Origin: Haematobia irritans | Taxonomy: Eukaryota; Arthropoda; Insecta; Diptera; Muscidae | Assembly: GCF_050003625.1 (NCBI RefSeq) | Contig: NC_134400.1 | Span: 51,712,066-51,776,065 of the forward strand | Length of the DNA: 64,000 bases | Direction: 5' to 3' | Shown here: positions 56,787 to 64,000 of the stretch, in pieces | How the letters are laid out: every line of letters starts with the position of its first letter | Numbering within the stretch: the stretch's first letter is position 1 | Program-made: the position numbers and the translations under genes | The notes under the pieces: generated by a model | Databases searched by the model: none | What the model was told of the DNA's origin: nothing | What the model saw: the letters and a program-made list of their open reading frames with translations, nothing else

Positions 56787-57709
56787 CAACTAAGTAAAGT
56801 AGAAAGTCGGGAGGGGCCTCCCCTAATTAGTAATATAGTATATAGTAACATAAGCATTTGTGGATTAACATTGGTATATGTTTGAGCGATAAACCGCATT
56901 TCCATATCTAAGAACATTAGTGGTACATTGTAATGGAAATTTTGTCACAATCTGAACAGAAATGTCTAATAGTATATATAGTTATAGCTATAGTCGATTT
57001 TGCATCCACAGAGTTAGTATATAACTAATATTGAGTGCATTATTAAACAAGTAAGGAAAATCAAAAGTCGGGCGGGGCCGACTATATTATACCCTGCACC
57101 ACTTTGTAGATTTAGTTCAGATTTAGATATAGCACCCATATATATCTTTCGCCCGATATGCATTAATATGGACCCATCAGCCAGAATTTTATACCGATTT
57201 GCTTGAAATTTTGTACAAACATAACACTTAGTCGTATAGTCAAGTGTGAAAAATTTGATTGAAATCGGTTTAGATTTAGATATAGCTCCCATATATATCT
57301 TTCGCCCGATATGGACTTATATGGCCCCAGAGGCCAGATTTTTGGCCGAATTTGGTTGAAATTTTGCACTAGGAGTACAATTAGTAATGTAGTTAAGTGT
57401 GCAAAATTTGATTGAAATCGGTTCAGATTTAGATATAGCTCCCATATATATCTTTCGCCCGATATCGACTAATGTGGTCCTAAAAGTTTTGGCCCAATTT
57501 GGTTGAAATTTTGACAAGGAGTAGGTTTAGCATTGTAACTATGCGTGCCAAATTTGGTTGACATCGGTTCAGATTTAGATATAGCTCCATATATATATGT
57601 TTTTCTGATTTCGACAAAAATGGTCAATATACCAACATTTTCCTTGTAAAATCGCCACTGCGTAGTCGAAAAGTTGTAAAAATGACACTAATTTTCCTAA
57701 ACTTCTAAT

Positions 57710-57863
<154 letters not shown>

Positions 57864-58613
57864 CGATAAATCATAAATAAACTTTTGCGAAGTTTCCTTA
57901 AAATTGCTTCAGATTTAAATGTTTCCCATATTTATACCCCTGTGGAACAGGGTGTTATAAGTTAGTGCAATCCAATCGCCTTCAAATTTGGCACATGTTC
58001 CTAATTTAGGTCAGAATAGAACCCTATTGATTTTGGAAGAAATCGGTTCAGATTTAGATATAGCTCCCATATATATCTTTCGCCCGATATGCACTAATAT
58101 GGACCCAGCAGCCATAGTTTTATACCGATTTGCTTGAAATTGTACAAACATAACACTTAGTCGTACAGTCACGTGTAAAAAATTTAATTGAAATCGGTTT
58201 AGATTTAGATATAGCTCCCATATGTACCTTTCGCCCGATATGGACTTATATGGCCCCAGAAGCAAGATTTTTGGCCGAATTTGGTTAAAATTTTGAGTAC
58301 AATTAGTAATATAGTTAAGTGTGCAAAATTTGATTGAAATCGGTTCAGATTTAGATATAGCTCCCATATATATATCTTTCGCCCGATATGGACTAATATG
58401 GTCCTAAAAGCCAGAGTTTTGGCCCAATTTGGTTGAAATTTTGCACAGGGAGTAGATTTAGCATTGTAGCTATGCGTGCCAAATTTGGTTGAAATCGATT
58501 CAGATTTAGATATAGCTCCCATATATATCTTTCGCCCGATATGGACTTATATGGATCAAGAAGCCAGAGTTTTATCCCGATTAGCTTGACATTTTGCACT
58601 AGGAGTACTATTA

Positions 58614-59189
58614 CCCAGCAAAAAAAGAGTCGTGAAAAAAGTAGTGAAAATTTTCTTTTTGGATCCGGAAGTGGTGCAAAATTGGCGCAGAAGCGATGAT
58701 TTGAACATGGGCTTGTCATAGGACGGATGTCCACCATTTCAACAGCCGTTGTACTGAATTTGCATCACTTCTTAAGGTGTGAGGCGAATCCAGTGATTTG
58801 GATGTGAATAAAGAAATTTTGTGATATTTTTAGGAATAAATACTTTTTAATTTTTTTTTTATGGTTTTTAATGCATTGTAACGCTTGTCTGGAACGTTTG
58901 ACATTAAATATTTTCAAAAATTCGCAATTTTTCCAGAAAGGATTTAGCATTGTTTTCGTCAAAATTTAAATAATTTGCACTATTTTATTCATTTTTAATC
59001 TGTTTTTAACCCATTTGAAACTATAAAATTTTAAATTTCCCATTAAAAATGTGAAAAAAGCGGATTATAAAAAATTTACTCAAATGAACTTCTTGTCCAG
59101 TTAAAATAAAGAACATCTTTGGGAGGACATTTTTGGAAGTGCTTTTAAAGTTGTGCCTTAAGAAGAACTTCCAAATTTTTTTGCTGGGT
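58614..59189. mobile_element. CCCAGC inverted-repeat element, 576 bp
   Basis: The ends CCCAGCAAAAAAAGAG and TTTTTTTGCTGGG are flanked by TA (58612-58613 and 59190-59191). mmB resumes as TAGTAATATAGTCATGTG. Inner words (ACATGGGCTTGTCATAGGAC) are shared with the element at 10297. No tRNA-like block is seen in this shorter copy. Confidence 0.78.
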
Positions 59190-60225
59190 AGTAATATAGT
59201 CATGTGTGCCAAATTTGATTGAAATCGGTTCAGATTTAGATATAGCTCCCATATATATGTTTTTCTGATTTCGACAAAAATGGTCAAAATACCAACATTT
59301 TCCTTGTTAAATCGCCACTGCTTAGTCGAAAAGTTGTAAAAATGACTCTAATTTTCTTAAACTTCTACTACATATATATCGAGCGATAAATCATAAATAA
59401 ACTTTTGCGAAGTTTCCTTAAAATTGCTTCAGATTCAAATGTTTCCAATATTTTTTTACTAAAATTGTGTTCCACCCTAGTGCATTAGCCAACTTTAATT
59501 TTAAGTCTATAGACTTTGTAAAAGTCTATCAAATTCTGTCCAAATCGAGTGATATTTAAATGTATGTATTTGGGACAAACCTTTATATATAGCACCCAAC
59601 ACATTTGACGGATGTGATATGGTATCGAAAATTTAGATCTACGAAGTGGTGCAGGGTACAATATAGTCGGCCCCGCCCGACTTTAGACTTTCCTTACTTG
59701 TTATGTAAGAAATACGTGTAAGTCTAAATACGATCGGATAATACATAAAAATTTGAATCATGGTTAGCTTTGGTTAATAAATAAGAGTATTATGGGCAAA
59801 TTTGGGAAAACCGAGCGTATATATATGGAAACTATATCTAAATCTAAATCGAGTTGGTTTGGTTTAAACCCCAAAAGATGACCTTGTGCTGAATTTTCGT
59901 AAGATCGGGTAATAAATGAGGCCACTATGGTCAAAAAAAGGTTATTAGTAAAAATTTTTTGCAAAATCGGGGATGTGCATATATATGGGAGCTTTATCTA
60001 AATGAACCGATTTGAATGATATTTTGCAGGTTTGGTTGATATTACAGCAGATTGCTTTATGCTGAATTTGAGTAAGATTGGTTAATAAAAGAGGCCACTA
60101 AGGTCAAAAATAAAGTTTTTGGGGACAATTTTTTTAAATCGGGCGCTGCATATATATGCCCAGCAAAAAATACTTCAGCAGTAAGAGTTTAGTTGCGCTT
60201 TTTGGTATACAAAAAAGTAGGCAGT

Positions 60226-60329
60226 GCATCCACACTGCATGTATTGGTGGCAATAACGTAAACGAGTAATCAAACTAGTTTATGATCATTCGTTTACGTT
60301 ATTGCAACCAATTCATGCAGTATAGATGC
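60226..60329. repeat. conserved 40-nt inverted arms
   Basis: Arms 60226-60265 and 60290-60329 (GCATCNACACTGCATG... AATAACGTAAACGA) repeat the structure at 4517-4620, including the perfect inner 14-bp stem and a 24-base loop ending in GATCAT. Confidence 0.85.
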
Positions 60330-61159
60330 ATGAAAGGTAGTGCTGTTTACCTTCACACCAACAATGCTATACTCCAGATTTTATATCACTTCTGAGCAAT
60401 ATTTATATTAAAACAAGTAAGGAAAGTCTAAAGTCGGGCGGGCCGACTATATTATACCCTGCACCACATTGTAGATCTTAATTTTCGATACCATATCACA
60501 TCCGTCAAATGTGTTGGGGGCTTTGGGTTTAAATATCACCCGATCTGGACAGAATTTGATAGACTTCTACAAATCTATAGACTCAAAATTTAAGTCGGCT
60601 AATGCACTAGGGTGGAACACAATATTAGTAAAAGTCTAAAGTCGGGCGGGGCCGACTATATTATACCCTGCACCACTTTGTAGATCTAAATTTTCGATAC
60701 CATATCACATCCGTCAAATGTGTTGGGGACTATATATAAAGGTTTGTCCCAAATACATACATTTAAATATCACTCGATCTGGAAGAATTTGATAAACTTC
60801 TACAAAATCTATAGACTCAAAATTTAAGTCGGATAATGCACTAGGGTGGAACACAACGTTAGTAAAAAAATATGGGAAACGTTTAAATCTGAAGCAATTT
60901 TAAGGAAACTTCGAAAAAGTTTATTTATGATTTATCGATCGATATATATGTTTAGTAGTTTAAGAAAATTAGAGTCATTTTTACAACTTTTCGACTAAGC
61001 AGTGGCGATTTCAGAAGGAAAATGTTGGTATTTTGACCATTTTTGTCGAAATCAGAAAAACATATATATGTGAGCTATATCTAAATCTGAACCGATTTCA
61101 ACCAAATTTGGCACGCATAGCTACAATGCTAATTCTACTCCCTGTGCAAAATTTCAACT

Positions 61160-61771
61160 AAATCGGAGTTAAAAATTGGCCTCTTTGGTCATATGAGTGT
61201 AAATCGGGCGAAAGCTATATATGGGAGCTATATCTAAATCTGAACCGATTTCAATCAAATTTGGCACGCATAGCTACAATGCTAATTCTACTCTCTGTGA
61301 AAAATTTCAACTAAATCGGAGCAAAAAATTGGCCTCTATGGTCATATGAGTGTAAATCGGGCGAAAGCTATATATGGGAGATATATCCAAATCTGAACCG
61401 ATTTCAACCAAATTTGGCACGCATAGTTACAATGCTAATTCTACGCCCTGTGCAAAATTTCAACTAAATCGGAGTTAAAAATTGGCCTCTTTGGTCATAT
61501 GAGTGTAAATCGGGCGAAAGCTATATATGGGAGCTATATCTAAATCTGAACCGATTTCAATCAAATTTGGCACGCATAGCTACAATGCTAATTCTACTCT
61601 CTGTGAAAAATTTCAACTAAATCGGAGCAAAAAATTGGCCTCTATGGTCATATGAGTGTAAATCGGGCGAAAGCTATATATGGGAGATATATCCAAATCT
61701 GAACCGATTTCAACCAAATTTGGCACGCATAGTTACAATGCTAATTCTACGCCCTGTGCAAAGTTTTAACT
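61160..61771 (+). repeat. 306-bp tandem duplication (two 153-bp modules each)
   Basis: Positions 61160-61465 and 61466-61771 are identical by eye except for the last few bases. Each holds two mmB modules that differ from one another (TATATGGGAGCTATATCTAA versus TATATGGGAGATATATCCAA), so a dimer was copied, not a single module. Confidence 0.92.
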
Positions 61772-62150
61772 AAATCGGAGCAAAAAATTGGCCTCTGTGG
61801 GCAAATGAGTGTAAATCGGGCGAAAGCTATATATGGGAGCTATATCTAAATCTGAACCGATTTGGCTGATATTTTGCAAGTTTTTCGAGACTCACAAAAT
61901 ATTCGGATGTACGGAATTTGAGGAAGATCGGTTGATATACACGCCAATTATGACCAGATCGGTGAAAAATATATATGGCAGCTATATCTAAATCTGAACC
62001 GATTTTTTCCAAAATCAATAGGGATCGTCTATGAGCCGAAACAGGACCCTATACCAAATTTTAGGACAATCGGACTAAAACTGCGAGCTGTACATTGCAC
62101 ACAATCGCTTAATCGACTCAGAATTTAATTCTAAGCCGATCCGTATACTA

Positions 62151-63066
62151 AAGGGTGATTTGTTAAGAGCTTGATAACTTTTTTTAAAAAAAAAACGCAT
62201 AAAATTTGCAAAATCTCATCGGTTCTTTATTTGAAACGTTAGATTGGTCCATGACATTTACTTTTTGAAGATAATTTCATTTAAATGTTGACCGCGGCTG
62301 CGTCTTAGGTGGTCCATTCGGAAAGTCCAATTTTGGGCAACTTTTTCGAGCATTTCGGCTGGAATAGCCCGAATTTCTTCGGAAATGTTGTCTTCCAAAG
62401 CTGGAATAGTTGCTGGCTTATTTCTGTAGACTTTAGACTTGACGTAGCCCCACAAAAAATAGTCTAAAGGCGTCAAATCGCATGATCTTGGTGGCCAACT
62501 TACCGGTCCATTTCTTGAGATGAATTGTTCTCCGAAGTTTTCCCTCAAAATGGCCATAGAATCGCGAGCTGTGTGGCATGTAGCGCCATCTTGTTGAAAC
62601 CACATGTCAACCAAGTTCAGTTCTTCCATTTTTGGCAACAAAAAGTTTGTTAGCATCGAACGATAGCGATCGCCATTCACCGTACCGTTGCGTCCAACAG
62701 CATCTTTGAAAAAATACGGTCCAATGATTCCACCAGCGTACAAACCACACCAAACAGTGCATTTTTCGGGATGCATGGACAGTTCTTGAACGGCTTCTGG
62801 TTGCTCTTCACTCCAAATGCGGCAATTTTGCTTATTTACGTAGCCATTCAACCAGAAATGAGCCTCATCGCTGAAAAAGCGGATTTTCTGCCACTGATTT
62901 TGGTAATAAAATTCAATGATTAGCAAGCGTTGCTCGTTAGGAAGTCTATTCATGATGAAATGTCAAAGCATACTGAGCATCTTTCTCTTTGACACCATGT
63001 CTGAAATCCCACGTGATCTGTCAAATACTAATGCATGAAAATCCTAACCTCAAAAGAATCACCCTT
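62151..63066 (-). mobile_element. mariner-type element (AAGGGTGATT ends), deletion copy 3
   Basis: TA flanks both ends (62149-62150 and 63067-63068), inside the 3' part of an mmB copy just before its tail. It has the same termini as copies 1 and 2. The element is 916 bp. Confidence 0.93.
62258..62953 (-). pseudogene. mariner-type transposase, open but internally deleted
   Basis: A 231-codon frame with no stop: MNRLPNEQRLLIIEFYYQNQ, then WQKIRFFSDEAHFWLNGYV (first Asp), QQDGATCHTARDS (second Asp), and CDLTPLDYFLWG (third Asp), to IIFKK. The DNA-binding domain is almost wholly deleted between QNQ and WQK, and a second small deletion removes the residues just before the FSDEAHF block. All three acidic residues are present, yet without the helix-turn-helix region it is unlikely to bind its ends. 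It could make a truncated protein. Confidence 0.9.
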
Positions 63067-64000
63067 TAAAAGGTTGGTCTATGATTACTCCTTCTTGGCG
63101 TTACATACAAATGCACAAACTTATTATACCCTGTACCACAGTAGTGGTGAAGGGTATAATGAGCAATTATATCAGCGCTATATAGAAGCTGCTCCAAATC
63201 GGAACATCGCCCACAACCGCTGATTCGGTTGTTTTGTAAGCAGTTGGTACTGCCTCTCTCCCTTACAATCCTGCTGAAATAGTATAAAACTGAACCGATT
63301 TGAATGATATTTTGTAAGTTTGGTTCATACCAAAGAAGATTACTGTGTGCTAAATTTGAGTAAGATCGATTAATAAATAAGGCTATTGAAAACAAATTTT
63401 CAAAAATCGGGCGATACTTATATTTATGGGAGATACAGCTAAATCTGGACCGATTTCGATGATTTTTTGGCCAACTTTGAGTAAGATCGGTTGATAAATA
63501 CGGCCAAATTTGGCGAAATCGAGCGATACATATATATGGGAGCTATATCTAAATCCGAACCGATTTCGATGAAATTGCAGTCTTGAACGGTGATAAAAAA
63601 GATTACTTTGTGCTAAATTTGACGACGATCGGTTAATAAAAAGGTGCAACGTGACCCCATTTGTCGAAATCAGGCGATACATATATATGGGAGCTATATC
63701 TAAATTTGATACGATTTCTTCCAAATTCAATAGCGTCCTTGTGCCCAAAAAACACCCTGTACCAAATTTCATCTAAATCGGTTAATATTTGCGAACAACA
63801 AATACATGGACGGACGGACGGACAGCAAGCGCTAGATCGACTCAGGAGGTGATTCTGAGTCGATCGGTATATATTTTATGGGGTCTAAAATTCAATATTT
63901 CTGGTAGGCACATTTTTTGACAGATTAAAGTTATTATACCCTGACCACTATGTGGGGCCATATATCTGTATATGATATATATGGGAGCTATATCTAAATT

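Larger units (their letters stand above)
60410..63159 (+). repeat. mmB copy with duplicated head, 306-bp duplication and nested mariner
   Basis: The head is at 60414 (GTAAGGAAAGTCTAAAGTCG), with a second head at about 60632. The modules run to 62100, with ATCGCTTAATCGACTCAGAA near 62103. A mariner (62151-63066) splits the segment before the tail, which resumes with TTCTTGGCGTTACATACAAA and ends TATACCCTGTACCACAGTAG with TGGTGAAGGGTATAA. Confidence 0.82.
60159..63284. mobile_element. CCCAGC element with palindrome, split by mmB
   Basis: The left part (60159-60409) matches the 4451 element from CCAGCAAAAAATA through the palindrome. The right part (about 63160-63284) holds CGGTTGTTTTGTAAGCAGTT and TCCCTTACAATCCTGCTGAA, as at 4686-4738. 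An mmB copy lies between. The outer right terminus is lost at GAAATAGT. Confidence 0.6.
59704..64000 (+). repeat. outer mini-me-like repeat hosting a deep nest
   Basis: Modules with GATCGGTTAATAAATGAGGC-type words and ATATATGGGAGCTATATCTA at 59704-60158 and 63285-64000 form a further mini-me variant, with the microsatellite ACGGACGGACGGACAG near 63815 and TATATTTTATGGGGTC at 63868. Everything between is insertion. The window ends inside another module. Confidence 0.6.

Overview
The window holds no host gene that I can recognise. It is a mosaic of transposable elements and their fossils. The four dominant repeat families are built like the dipteran mini-me/DINE-1 (Helentron-like) repeats: an AACAAGTA head with a GGCC hairpin, ~150-bp internal modules, a GACG-type microsatellite, the line ATCGACTCAGAAT followed by ATATATACTTTATGGGGTC, and a TATACCC...GGGTATA terminal hairpin. 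Together with the mariner/Tc1 elements and an LTR element, this points to a repeat-rich higher fly, most probably a calyptrate (muscid-type) fly. The species assignment is inference.

I use these names. mmA has a TACGGCCGTAAGTTCGGCC head. mmB has an AGTCGGGCGGGGCCGACT head. mmC has a TTCGG...CCGAATCTTAAATACCC head. mmD is seen only as tails with CACACTGTGCAACAGGG. These alternate in both orientations and host almost every other insertion.

Layout: 1-0.3 kb mariner fossil; 0.8-2.5 mmC; 3.3-5.1 mmA with a nested mariner, a CCCAGC element and a 231-bp TA array; 5.7-7.4 mmA; 7.4-8.6 nearly intact DD37E Tc1/mariner element; 8.8-9.6 mariner fossil; 9.7-13.3 a large fold-back composite with eight ~165-bp tandem units; 15.8-17.5 mmA with a GTGCGTGAG-rich hAT MITE; 18.9-20.5 two more such MITEs; 20.5-23.3 mmA carrying two copies of a TA-flanked element with two divergent tRNA-like sequences; 23.8-32.7 mmB, mmC, mmD and mmA copies, with a second DD37E element broken by a 450-bp hAT MITE; 34.3 to about 53.5 kb a decayed Ty3/gypsy-type LTR element on the minus strand, expanded by nested insertions (a tandem mmA array, a SINE, mariners, a 2.6-kb TA-flanked element, a 1.2-kb hAT element); 55-64 kb mmA and mmB copies with a deep nest at 59.7-63.3 kb.

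The genes do not form a pathway. Every transposase and the LTR polyprotein are broken, so the elements are either non-autonomous or dead. The most informative signals are structural: exact target-site duplications that allow the insertion order to be read, terminal hairpins conserved across diverged mini-me families, TIR elements carrying Pol III-like promoters, fold-back duplications, and microsatellites growing at fixed points inside repeats. All coordinates and alignments were read by eye.
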